Origin: an uncultured Eggerthella sp.
Lineage (GTDB): Bacteria; Actinomycetota; Coriobacteriia; Coriobacteriales; Eggerthellaceae
Length of the DNA: 64,000 nucleotides
Direction: 5' to 3'
Assembly (NCBI GenBank): GCA_900540345.1
Contig: UQFK01000001.1
Location: forward strand, 269,501 to 333,500
The first letter of the stretch is position 1, and every line of letters begins with the position of its first letter. Below, one piece after another: positions 43,097-51,619 of the stretch. The position numbers and the translations under genes were made by a program. A model generated the notes under the pieces. It worked only from the letters and a program-made list of their open reading frames with translations, was not told the origin of the DNA and did not search any database.

Positions 43097-45610
43097 TTAA
43101 AGCAATGCGCCAGAAGAGCTGAAGCGGTACTGCTTACCTTCGATAGTATGCGTTCCTGTTGCCATTGCGCCGCTCTCCGTTAGGTAGTACGTCTTGCCTT
43201 TGTCTTCGAGCCAACCGATGCTCATCGCGCCTGAACTCTTCAGGTGATACCACGTGCTTCCGATCTTCTGCCAACCAGTGAGCATCGCCCCTGAGCTATT
43301 CAAGCGGTACCAGACGCCATCAACTTGAACCCATCCAGTTGCCATCGCACCAGATTCCTTGAGATAGTACCACTTGCCCTTGTCTTTGAGCCAGCCCACG
43401 CTCATCGCGCCCGAACTCTTCAGGTGATACCACGTACTTCCGATCTTTTTCCAGCCAGTTTGCATCGCGCCTGAGCCATTAAGGTAATACCAAAGACCAT
43501 CGACCTGAGCCCAGCCCGTTGCCATTGCGCCGGATTCCTTGAGGTAATACCATTTACCGTTATCTTTGAGCCAGCCCACGCTCATCGCGCCCGAACTCTT
43601 CAGGTGATACCAGGTGCCACCGATCTTCTGCCAACCAGTGAGCATCGCGCCTGATGCATTGAGGTAATACCAAAGTCCGTCAACTTGGACCCATCCAGTA
43701 GCCATCGCACCAGTTTCCTTCAGGTAATACCACTTGCCGCCCGTCTTGAGCCAGCCAGTCTGATAAGCGCCCGAAGCTGTTGCATAATACCAAATACCTT
43801 CTCTTTTCACCCAACCCGAAGCCGAGGTCATCGCACCGCTCGAGTCGAAGTAATACGGTTTACCATCGATAGTCTTCCATCCTATCGCCATCGCACCGCT
43901 AACGGGGTCAAGATAATACTTCTTCGATCCGATAGTCATCCAACCGGTCACCATCGCACCACTCGTCGGGTCAAGGTAGTACCATTTTCCGCTGATCTGT
44001 TGCCAGCCGTGGCGCAGTGAGCCATCTGAATTGAAGTAGTACCAAATATCGTCGATCTTCTGCCAACCAAGAGCCTTACAACCCTGATTGCCGATGAACA
44101 CACGATTACCTTCATACGTTGCCCAGCAATTCGTTACAGGAGTTGAAGAAGGGCTATCAACACCGGGTTCACCAAAGTAATACATCGTGCCATCGGTACC
44201 TTGATGCCAGCCTGTGTCTGCATAAGGAAGGCCGTTGCTATACAGAACCGCATAAGGTGCTGAGGTACGAACCTGTGTGATCAAGGTGTTATCACCATCA
44301 ACATTCGTCCTTACACCCGCATCGGTCAGGTCGGCTACGAATGCATCATGGCCCCACGAAAGAGCATCTGAAGCAGAAAAATGACGAGCACCTTTTTCGT
44401 TGAGGACCTCGATCGTCTCCCAGGGCATGAGCGAATAAGCGCCTGTTTGAACGACCACACATCGATCATCGCCCTGAGCGGCCTTCAATATCTTCTGCAG
44501 GTAGTCAGGCGTATTCGATCCCGTACGACCATGATGCGCCATCTTCAAGAAGTCGATCGTTCCAAACGAGTCTTTGAGACGGTCTTCGTCTCCGATGCCG
44601 TTCCCATCACCATCGGTATAGTTATTCATATCACCTGCAAGAAAAGCACTGCGACCGTTCGTAGCGGTCACCTTAACACCGTATGAGTAATAATTCGCAT
44701 CAGGAACCTTCGTTGTCAGGTAGGTTTCGTCATAGTTCACAATCTCGATAGTTGCGCTGCCGAGCTTGAATATCGGAGAGCCAGTATTCGTATCGTCATC
44801 ATCTGCATCTTCTTCGTTGCTTGCCTGAATGGATAGCTCTTCTGGATCTATTGGCTGATCAGGATCGACTTCGGGATCGGGATTAGGGTCGGGATCGACT
44901 CCCGGATCAGGGTCAGGGTCCGGGTCGGGATCTACTCCTGGATCTGGATCTGGGTCTGGGTCAACCCCTGGGTCTGGATCGGGGTCAGGGTCGGGATCAA
45001 CCCCAGGATCGGGGTCAGGGTCCGGGTTGGGATCGGTCCAAGCGGGATCGAGATGCTGGATGAATCGGGCACCATATTCCTCTTTCGCCCATTGCGCTGC
45101 TGCGACAAGGCGATCATAGACGAACTGATTGTCCCAAAGCCTGTTGTAGTCTGTGATGATACTGTCGTCGTATATTGGCGTGTAGATGGTCTTGGGATGA
45201 AATTCATGAATAACCTGTACTGCAGTGCCGATATGATCGCTGTGAGGATGCGTACCGATATAGAAATCGAAGTTGTCTTGGGTCACACCGATGCTCTTCA
45301 GATATGCAATGACTTCTGCCTCTTTTCCTTGGCCATCAGTGGTGCCCGGACGCTGAGGGTAGCGAAAATCAGAACCATCGGGCGAAAGCGAATCTTCAGC
45401 AGAATCAACCATGCCAAAATGACCATCGCATTCGACCACGATCGCGTCCATGTCGTTGAATGGCAGAACATGGATACGCACTTGTCCGCTCGTTAGCGCA
45501 GGTAATTCAGTCGCATGCGCGCTGAAAGGAAAGCTCATCGCAAGCATAAAAGCAAAGAAGGATAGAGCAAATGCAAGACAGGTGCGAGATCGTGTTGCCT
45601 TTCGTCCCAA
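43097..45610 (-). CDS. Secreted metallo-beta-lactamase-fold protein with wall-binding repeats
   Basis: About 837 residues. A signal peptide (to SAHA-TE, about 34) is followed by an MBL hydrolase domain with the metal-binding HPHSDHIG at about 121-128, a later LAGDMNN and MAHHGRTGS. Inside this domain lies a 60-residue Asp-Pro repeat (about 191-250, codons 44862-45038). The C-terminal 400 residues are roughly 18 aromatic repeats (GWxxxGxWYYLxxSGAMxTGW) of the choline-binding type. Architecture resembles pneumococcal Pce (CbpE), a teichoic acid phosphorylcholine esterase, but activity here is unproven. I prefer TTG 45610, with AGAGG 7 bp upstream; an in-frame TTG lies at 45640. Confidence 0.8.
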   Translation of the reverse strand: MGRKATRSRTCLAFALSFFAFMLAMSFPFSAHATELPALTSGQVRIHVLPFNDMDAIVVECDGHFGMVDSAEDSLSPDGSDFRYPQRPGTTDGQGKEAEVIAYLKSIGVTQDNFDFYIGTHPHSDHIGTAVQVIHEFHPKTIYTPIYDDSIITDYNRLWDNQFVYDRLVAAAQWAKEEYGARFIQHLDPAWTDPNPDPDPDPGVDPDPDPDPDPGVDPDPDPDPGVDPDPDPDPDPGVDPDPNPDPEVDPDQPIDPEELSIQASNEEDADDDDTNTGSPIFKLGSATIEIVNYDETYLTTKVPDANYYSYGVKVTATNGRSAFLAGDMNNYTDGDGNGIGDEDRLKDSFGTIDFLKMAHHGRTGSNTPDYLQKILKAAQGDDRCVVVQTGAYSLMPWETIEVLNEKGARHFSASDALSWGHDAFVADLTDAGVRTNVDGDNTLITQVRTSAPYAVLYSNGLPYADTGWHQGTDGTMYYFGEPGVDSPSSTPVTNCWATYEGNRVFIGNQGCKALGWQKIDDIWYYFNSDGSLRHGWQQISGKWYYLDPTSGAMVTGWMTIGSKKYYLDPVSGAMAIGWKTIDGKPYYFDSSGAMTSASGWVKREGIWYYATASGAYQTGWLKTGGKWYYLKETGAMATGWVQVDGLWYYLNASGAMLTGWQKIGGTWYHLKSSGAMSVGWLKDNGKWYYLKESGAMATGWAQVDGLWYYLNGSGAMQTGWKKIGSTWYHLKSSGAMSVGWLKDKGKWYYLKESGAMATGWVQVDGVWYRLNSSGAMLTGWQKIGSTWYHLKSSGAMSIGWLEDKGKTYYLTESGAMATGTHTIEGKQYRFSSSGALL

Positions 45611-45807
45611 AGTTTGTCCTCTCGTTTTGTTCGTCAACAATTCGAGGGCTGGTCGCCCGAATACTCAAGTTTACAAAATGCAACTTTCATATCAAGCAAC
45701 TAACGCTTTTTACAGACTTTGGTGGCAGATTAATCAGGGAAAGGCAGGTTTGATGCAGCCTGTCACAAAACAAGCTCAACAAAAGGATCTGCTTATCGAG
45801 TGCTTGT

Positions 45808-47313
45808 CTAGGGGGCTTCCTTCTTTGATCGCTGTTCGCTGAGATCCTTGTCGATCGCTACAACGAAGGACTCGTTCCAGCATTCACACGCAGGCAGACC
45901 AGGGATAGAGGCCGCCAAAAACACAGGATCGATGCCTGCATTGCGCTGCCGCGCGTAATCCTTCAAACACAAGATGGCCCACTTCCCCAGAGCCAAGATG
46001 GCAATGAGGTTGATGACACACATGACGCCCATCAAAATATCTGCGGTATTCCATGCCAGATCGAAGCTGCCCAAGCACCCCGCAAAAATGATCGCCAGAC
46101 AGATAAGTCGAAACCAGAAAAGGATTCGCTTCTTCTCGCCCCCTGTGATGAACTTGAGGTTCGATTCTGCATAGAAATAATTCCCGATCAAACTCGTATA
46201 GGCGAACAGGAACACCGCAAGCGTAACGAAGGCAATACCGATATCACCAGCAAAATAATGCACCGCTGCTTGTATGAGCGGCATGCCATTGAGTGCTGAG
46301 GCAGTCGCAGGATCTTGGACCATGAATATCAATACCAACATCGCAGAGCAGGTGCAGATGAACATCGTGTCGATATAGACCGAAAGCGTCTGAACGAGCC
46401 CTTGCTTCACCGGATGCGAGACCGAAGCAGTTGCAGCAGCGTTCGGTGCCGAACCCATACCTGCTTCATTCGAGAAAAGACCTCGCTTGATACCGTAGAG
46501 CACGGCAGATCCTGCAAACCCACCAAAGATGGCCTGAAAATCGAAGGCTGATGCAAACATAAGACCGAATGCATCGGGCAGCAGGGTGATATGGCTTAAG
46601 GTGACCCATACGCCCAAACCGATATACGCCAGCGCCATAATAGGTACTACGATGGAGTTGATGACCGAGATACGCTTCTGACCGCCGAAGATAACAAACG
46701 CAGTCGCAAGCACCAGCACAACGCCCATAACCACTGCCGCTCCATTCGTCGCGTAATCTGGGATGTAATATTCGAGCGCTGAAGCAGCATTGTAGGCTTG
46801 CAGCTCATTGAAACCCACCACATAACAAGCGATGAGCGAGCAGGCAAACAAGATTCCCATCCAGCGCTTCCCGAGCCCTTGCTGAATATAGTAAGCAGGA
46901 CCACCGCGAAATTCACCCTTGCCTTCCTTGATCTTCCAGATCTGCGCAAGAGTCGATTCGACAAAAGCCGAGGCACCACCAACGATTGCCATCGCCCACA
47001 TCCAGAAGAGCGCACCTGGACCACCCGTAGCCAAAGCAGTCGCAATGCCTGCAATATTCGCGGTACCGACGCGCGATCCCGTAGAAACCATCATCGCCTG
47101 GAAAGACGAGATAGCGCGCCCGCCCTTGTTCACGCGCTTCTCAAACAGCTGCACCACCATGTCTTTGAGGTAGCGAATCTGCACGAAGCGAGTACGGATG
47201 GTGAAATAAAGACCCGTGAACACCAGAAGCGCAACCAAGATATAGGTGTACATGAAGTTATCGATATCGCTAGTCATGAGCACGAGAAAACTATTAACGC
47301 TACTGCCGTTCAT
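45808..47313 (-). CDS. Sodium:alanine/glycine symporter (AGCS family)
   Basis: A 501-residue permease with about 11 membrane helices. Signatures are RAISSFQAMMVSTGSRVGTANIAGIATAL (residues about 65-93), GGPGALFWMWAMAIVG, FRGGPAYYIQQGLG and GLFSNEAGMGSAPNAAATA. Transports D/L-alanine or glycine with Na+. ATG 47313 has GGGAGGTG 5 bp upstream. A promoter region lies between it and the VanZ gene, which reads divergently. Confidence 0.93.
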   Translation of the reverse strand: MNGSSVNSFLVLMTSDIDNFMYTYILVALLVFTGLYFTIRTRFVQIRYLKDMVVQLFEKRVNKGGRAISSFQAMMVSTGSRVGTANIAGIATALATGGPGALFWMWAMAIVGGASAFVESTLAQIWKIKEGKGEFRGGPAYYIQQGLGKRWMGILFACSLIACYVVGFNELQAYNAASALEYYIPDYATNGAAVVMGVVLVLATAFVIFGGQKRISVINSIVVPIMALAYIGLGVWVTLSHITLLPDAFGLMFASAFDFQAIFGGFAGSAVLYGIKRGLFSNEAGMGSAPNAAATASVSHPVKQGLVQTLSVYIDTMFICTCSAMLVLIFMVQDPATASALNGMPLIQAAVHYFAGDIGIAFVTLAVFLFAYTSLIGNYFYAESNLKFITGGEKKRILFWFRLICLAIIFAGCLGSFDLAWNTADILMGVMCVINLIAILALGKWAILCLKDYARQRNAGIDPVFLAASIPGLPACECWNESFVVAIDKDLSEQRSKKEAP

Positions 47314-47492
47314 CAAGGCACCTCCCTCTTTTTATTCATATGTGTCATTTTACGGGTGGGAAAAGCAGCCCCGAAGAACAGATGTGCAGCTGAAAGCGTT
47401 TTGTAATATCTCCCCGTATTCAGGCTGAAGCGATATGTCTTACGCTTTCGTCATGTTACTCCTTTATGAATCTGCACGTGCTATGCTCCAAT

Positions 47493-47528
47493 CGCTCGGC
47501 CGTGTACCGCTCGCAACACAGCCGAGCG
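47493..47528. promoter_or_regulatory. Hairpin upstream of the VanZ-RDD gene
   Basis: CGCTCGGC-C-GTGT pairs with ACAC-A-GCCGAGCG, one mismatch in a 13-bp stem and a 10-base loop. It has no T-run in either direction, so it is more likely an operator or structured 5' leader than a terminator. Confidence 0.4.
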
Positions 47529-47566
47529 CGAGCACCAACTAATCAATGATCGAGGGGGCAGCGACC

Positions 47567-48583
47567 ATGGGTGCCATCCGAGGGTTTCTCGCAAACTACA
47601 CCGAAAACTTCCAGATCACGCTGATGCTGTGGCCCACGATCTCTGCTCTGCTGACGCTCCCGATCCTGGCTTATCTCTACCATCGCGACGGTCGTTTGCG
47701 CGCAGGATCAGTGTTTGGCACCTATCTTGCTGTGCTCTACCTGGTAGGGCTTGGATGCTTCACGCTTTGGCCTCTGCCTTCAGGCAATGAAGGGCTCGGC
47801 ATCACCTATGGGGTGACAGCGAACTTCGATCCGTTCGCATTCATAGGTGATACCGCAAAAGACGGCTGGAAAGCGGTCTTTCAACTGTTCTTCAACGTGG
47901 TACTGTTCTTGCCACTCGGATTCATCGTAGGCTATTTTCTGCGTATACGACTCGTGCCGACTCTACTGCTATCGCTAGCAGTATCAGCACTCATCGAGAC
48001 CGCGCAGTTCACAGGACTGTTCGGCATCTATCCGTATGCATATCGCTGCTGCGATGTAGACGACCTTATCACCAATGTGCTCGGCGCTGTGTTAGGATGG
48101 CTGCTCTCTTCAACCCTCAGACGCGTAGTGCCTCAAAAACTCGAAGCCGTGAAGACGACAAAGCATCCTGGCATTGTGCGTCGCTGCGTAGCACTCTGGG
48201 TCGATCTGATGATCATCGTAGTGATAAATGGCCTGTTCTGGCTGATCATCTCGCTGCCGTTCTACCTGACAAGCGTGGAGCTTGCATTGCCAGGAGCAAG
48301 CGCGCAACAAACACAGCAGTGGTTTAGCGATGGCGCGTTTGTTGTGTTGTTCTTTGTTGTGGAAATAGTGGTTCCTTGGTGCAGGAATGGAAGCACGCCA
48401 GGAGGATCGTTCGTGCATATGACCTGTGAAAGTCGCGTTCGCACAAGCGGCTATCGAGCCGTCTTCTATGCAGTACGCACCGCAACCATCGCGCTACTGC
48501 TATGGATTCCGTGGCTCATGATTCCGCTTCTCGGTATCTTCTACCTTATCAAACGCGAGATGCCATGCGATCTTGTTCCGTGA
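47567..48583 (+). CDS. VanZ-like and RDD-domain membrane protein
   Basis: A 338-residue membrane protein. The first half (about 15-190) has four or five helices with the VanZ features FTLWPLP, NVVLFLPLGFIVGYFLR, ALIETAQFTGLFGIYPYAYRCCDVDDLITNVLGAVLGW. The second half (about 205-335) is an RDD domain (RRCVALWVDLMIIVVI, and a conserved Arg/Asp set). VanZ proteins can give low-level glycopeptide resistance, but this is a general surface-stress fold. ATG 47567 with GAGGGGG upstream. Confidence 0.85.
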   Translation: MGAIRGFLANYTENFQITLMLWPTISALLTLPILAYLYHRDGRLRAGSVFGTYLAVLYLVGLGCFTLWPLPSGNEGLGITYGVTANFDPFAFIGDTAKDGWKAVFQLFFNVVLFLPLGFIVGYFLRIRLVPTLLLSLAVSALIETAQFTGLFGIYPYAYRCCDVDDLITNVLGAVLGWLLSSTLRRVVPQKLEAVKTTKHPGIVRRCVALWVDLMIIVVINGLFWLIISLPFYLTSVELALPGASAQQTQQWFSDGAFVVLFFVVEIVVPWCRNGSTPGGSFVHMTCESRVRTSGYRAVFYAVRTATIALLLWIPWLMIPLLGIFYLIKREMPCDLVP

Positions 48584-48607
48584 TTCGCAGGTCCTAAAAA
48601 CAAGAGA

Positions 48608-49138
48608 TCATTCAACCGTGACGAGTGAGAAGATCTCGACGTCGGTCACTTCACTCACAGATGCCCTCGGGTTTAAAAATGCAAGTTCCATAAAGAATCC
48701 CAGGCCAGCAAGGTGCGCGCCCGAACGCTCAACAAGCTTCACCATCGCCTCAGCTGTTCCGCCTGTTGCGATAAGATCGTCGATGATAAGGACAACATCA
48801 TCTCCGTTGAGTGCATCAGTGTGAATCTCGAGCGTTGAGCTGCCGTATTCAAGATCAAAGTTCTCGCTGATGGTCTCACGAGGCAGCTTACCCGGCTTGC
48901 GCGCCGGAACGAACCCTGCTTTGAGCTTATAGGCAACTGCGGTACCGACCAAAAAACCGCGTGCCTCTGCTCCAACCACCTTCGTAACACCGAGACCTTG
49001 AAAATGCGCTGCCAAATCATCCACGATCTGAGAAAATGCTTCCGCATCCGCAAGTGCTGGCGTGATGTCCTTGAACACCACTCCTTCGCTTGGGTAGTCC
49101 TGAATGTCCACGATCAGCTGTTCGTAACGACGCTTCAT
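48608..49138 (-). CDS. apt: Adenine phosphoribosyltransferase
   Basis: A 176-residue purine salvage enzyme: adenine plus PRPP gives AMP. Motifs are PSEGVVFKDITP near 15, the PP loop EARGFLVG near 60, RKPGKLP near 83, and the PRPP-binding VVLIIDDLIATGGTAEAM near 117. ATG 49138 gives the canonical MKRRYEQLIVDIQDYP start with AGAAGGA upstream. It probably forms an operon with the epimerase gene 77 bp upstream. Confidence 0.95.
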   Translation of the reverse strand: MKRRYEQLIVDIQDYPSEGVVFKDITPALADAEAFSQIVDDLAAHFQGLGVTKVVGAEARGFLVGTAVAYKLKAGFVPARKPGKLPRETISENFDLEYGSSTLEIHTDALNGDDVVLIIDDLIATGGTAEAMVKLVERSGAHLAGLGFFMELAFLNPRASVSEVTDVEIFSLVTVE

Positions 49139-49215
49139 TCGATCATCCTTCTGTCGAAACCTCTCAAGCGATACTGTCAAAAAGACGCGCAGAAAGCAAG
49201 CGGCGGACGCCGTAG

Positions 49216-50172
49216 TCAGCAAACCGCACTCACGCCGAGCCGGTCAAGGCAAAGATCGCCAACATATGGTGCAGCAGATGGCTCGATGAGGCCTTTTTTA
49301 ATCGCGAGCATCGTAACGGTTAGATCAGCCCTGATGCAGTCGTTTGCGGGTACACCAGTTTGAGCATTCAAGCCACTTGGACAATCAACTGCCAGGATCT
49401 TCGTATTTTGATTTGCGAGGAAATCATCTGTGGTGCAGGCCGACCAATCACTCGAACCATCTTCTTCGCGTGTCGCGTTCGCAAGATTGATCCAGGTGTT
49501 GTAAGGTTCGCGGACTGTATCGTAGGCAAAGCCCGTACCCAGGATCGCATCGATGATCAGGTTAGATGCATTCAAAATCGCCGCGAGTTCTTCCGCATCC
49601 GGATCGATCACGACTTCGAAGCTGCTTGATTCGTCCGCCTTGAGCGCATTGGTGTGCGCAGGCTCGACAGCTAACTGGCTTGCTGGAGTCTTCGATACGA
49701 GCGTGACGTCATATCCCTGATCACCAAGCTCCTGCGCAGCGACCCAACCATCACCACCGTTGTTTCCCGAACCGCACAAGATCACGATCTTCTTCGCGCC
49801 CTTGCGCGCATCGACAATACTCTCGATCAAGAATTTGTCGTTGAACGACTGCAGAGGATCTTGATCGAACAGCAGGTCATTCGCATAGCTTGCAACTGCC
49901 CTCCCTGCACGAACCATTAGCTCTGCAAGCGGCGTGCCTGATGCTGCGATCCTCTTCTCCCAGGCCACTACATCAACAACATCCATCACATCCAACGCAT
50001 CTATCGTATCCATCGTATCCATCGTGTCTATCACATCTATCACATCATCCCTCGGATCGATCTCTGGATCGTTCTCCGGATCGTTCGCTAGATCGTTCTC
50101 TAGATTGTTCCCTTGATCGATCCCTTGATTGTTCCCTGGATCGTTCTCTTGATCGTTTCCTCGCTCACTCAT
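49216..50172 (-). CDS. nnrE: NAD(P)HX epimerase with repeat-encoded N-terminal tail
   Basis: A 318-residue protein. From about residue 68 it is a YjeF_N domain that epimerises hydrated NAD(P)H for repair, with the nucleotide-binding CGSGNNGGDGWVAA near 135, IIDAILGTGF near 213 and VDCPSGLNAQTG near 265. The first 65 residues are an extended acidic tail, repeats of ND.END.. followed by VIDTMDTMDTIDALDVMD, encoded by two minisatellites (12-bp and 9-bp). It is fused in frame to the normal start region (VVAWEKRIAASGTPLAELM). No dehydratase domain is present, so a separate NnrD is expected elsewhere. Confidence 0.85.
   Translation of the reverse strand: MSERGNDQENDPGNNQGIDQGNNLENDLANDPENDPEIDPRDDVIDVIDTMDTMDTIDALDVMDVVDVVAWEKRIAASGTPLAELMVRAGRAVASYANDLLFDQDPLQSFNDKFLIESIVDARKGAKKIVILCGSGNNGGDGWVAAQELGDQGYDVTLVSKTPASQLAVEPAHTNALKADESSSFEVVIDPDAEELAAILNASNLIIDAILGTGFAYDTVREPYNTWINLANATREEDGSSDWSACTTDDFLANQNTKILAVDCPSGLNAQTGVPANDCIRADLTVTMLAIKKGLIEPSAAPYVGDLCLDRLGVSAVC
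49981..50162. repeat. 9-bp and 12-bp minisatellites inside nnrE
   Basis: Seven 9-bp units (ATCTATCGT type) occupy 49981-50043 and nine 12-bp units (GATCGTTCTCTA type) occupy 50055-50162. Both have lengths that are multiples of three, so copy-number change would lengthen or shorten the tail in frame and not abolish the gene. Confidence 0.85.
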
Positions 50173-50900
50173 GATTCTCCCCTTCAACCCTAATGTGCTT
50201 CTTGATTGCTTTTCCCTTGATACTTATTCTCTCTCGATCGCTGTCTCTCTGTAGCTTCTTTTCTCATTGTAAACAGCAGGCATCACGCTACTTATGAGCA
50301 CCACTCAGAAGTTACGAACCCGAATACACGAACACCCGCTTTAGAGCGGGTGTTCGCGAGAAAGGAGATAGAAGAAATAGGTATGAAAGATTTGGATTGC
50401 ACGTTAACAGATGAAACGAGCAGACAAGCTGATCAGTGGGTTGACCGATCGATCGACCAGCCTACAAATCGATCGCATTCGCATCGTGCGGATTGTCAAA
50501 TTCTGGACGATGCTCAAGCTGCTCACCAAGCTTCATGTTGCCGATCGCAAGCGCACCATGCCAATACTGAAAGCCACTCACGTGAAAGCTGTAAAGCTGT
50601 TTTGAAGGTTGGCACATCATGATCACCCTTTCTTTGTTTTATCTGATGGATTCATCATACGAAAAGAATGAGCGCTAGTTTGTCCCTTTTATAGGACAGA
50701 TAGAAAAAGTGCGGGACGTTTTGTCACCCCTGTTCTTCTGTTCTTCTGTTCATATACACCTATGATCCTATACATCTATGCGCCTCTGTTCCTGTGCGAT
50801 AAGCGGACCTCCTTATAAATCGCTTCGGACAAGAAACTAGCCTGTGTGGCGTTCTTCGAATAAGCAAGCAATTCAACATACAGCAAGACTCTTTTGCAGT
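50173..50900. other. Gene-free interval upstream of nnrE
   Basis: No convincing gene. A perfect hairpin CGAACACCCGCT-TTAG-AGCGGGTGTTCG lies at 50329-50356, without a T-run. Short plus-strand frames at 50382-50622 and 50411-50605 have no family resemblance and overlap each other. AAAGGAG at 50359 and a possible ATG at 50382 are 15 bp apart, too far for a good start. A few CT-rich microsatellites (GTTCTTCT) occur near 50735. Confidence 0.45.
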
Positions 50901-50904
50901 GATA

Positions 50905-51105
50905 TCGCACTTTTTTGCTTGAGATTTGCGGTTGTATGCACGTTTTTCACGCGAAAACCGTCTGAAGAGGACAACATCGCGTAATTTCCTGTCAATCCTG
51001 CTGCATATTTACGTTTGTACACACATTTTTGATGCTTTCCCTAGAAGTATGTGCATACAAACGACAATCTCTTGCAATTTTTGGCGAAATCGCTGCAAAA
51101 CACGC
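50905..51105. repeat. Intergenic inverted-repeat element (family copies 2-4)
   Basis: GAGATTTGCGGTTGTATGCA at about 50921, CGTTTGTACACACATTTTTG at about 51011 and, in reverse, GTATGTGCATACAAACGACA at about 51046 share the motif GCG-N-TTGTATGCACAT. The second and third form an inverted repeat with two mismatches (CGTTTGTACACACAT with ATGTGCATACAAACG) and can fold as a hairpin. The same motif pair flanks the interval at 4.5-4.7 kb. Confidence 0.6.
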
Positions 51106-51192
51106 TGCAGAAGAAAAAATATGAACCAGAACGCGTATGGCCATGCAAACTCATACATACAACTCGCACGGGCGGATCACACTAACAAGCAC

Positions 51193-51324
51193 ACTTACGC
51201 GAACGCTTAAGCGAGTGCTAAGGCGCGTACTTACGCGAACGCTTTCACATGCGCTTGTAAGTGAACAAACAAGCGCACTTACGCGTGTACTTACGCGAAC
51301 GCTTACGTGTGCGCTTGCGTGAGC
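51193..51324. repeat. Degenerate 12-bp minisatellite before the hydrogenase operon
   Basis: ACTTACGCGAACGCTT recurs exactly at 51193, 51229 and 51289, spaced by 36 and 60 bp, which are multiples of 12. The sequence between also resolves into 12-mers such as GCTTACGTGTGC. No gene is apparent here; both frames show only repeat-encoded Thr/Leu/Arg or Val/Ser stretches. Confidence 0.75.
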
Positions 51325-51619
51325 TGAATGCGAGCTAAATATAAGTTGAAGCAAATGTTGATCTCTCGTCAAAACCAAACTTTTATTAAAAGTACGTTAC
51401 ACGCCCCCGTTCAGCCGAAATGAGTCATCGCAGCATGCGACAAGGTGCTAGACTTTACATGTTTTTGAGAAGAATTGTGCGCTGATCAAACGCACACCAA
51501 ACGAGGTCATCCACACGAGCACAGGCGATACACCACTGCTCATGCAAGCTTGAAAGCAGCACACGGCGCATCGACGTGCACTCGTGCGGCAAACCTCGTT
51601 GCACGAGAGAGGAACTCAT

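Noticed and set aside
50382..50622. 79-codon frame with a nearby AAAGGAG
   Set aside because: Spacing to the start codon is too long, the composition is repeat-like, and another frame overlaps it.
51151..51378. 75-codon minus-strand frame of V-S-R repeats
   Set aside because: Created entirely by the 12-bp minisatellite.
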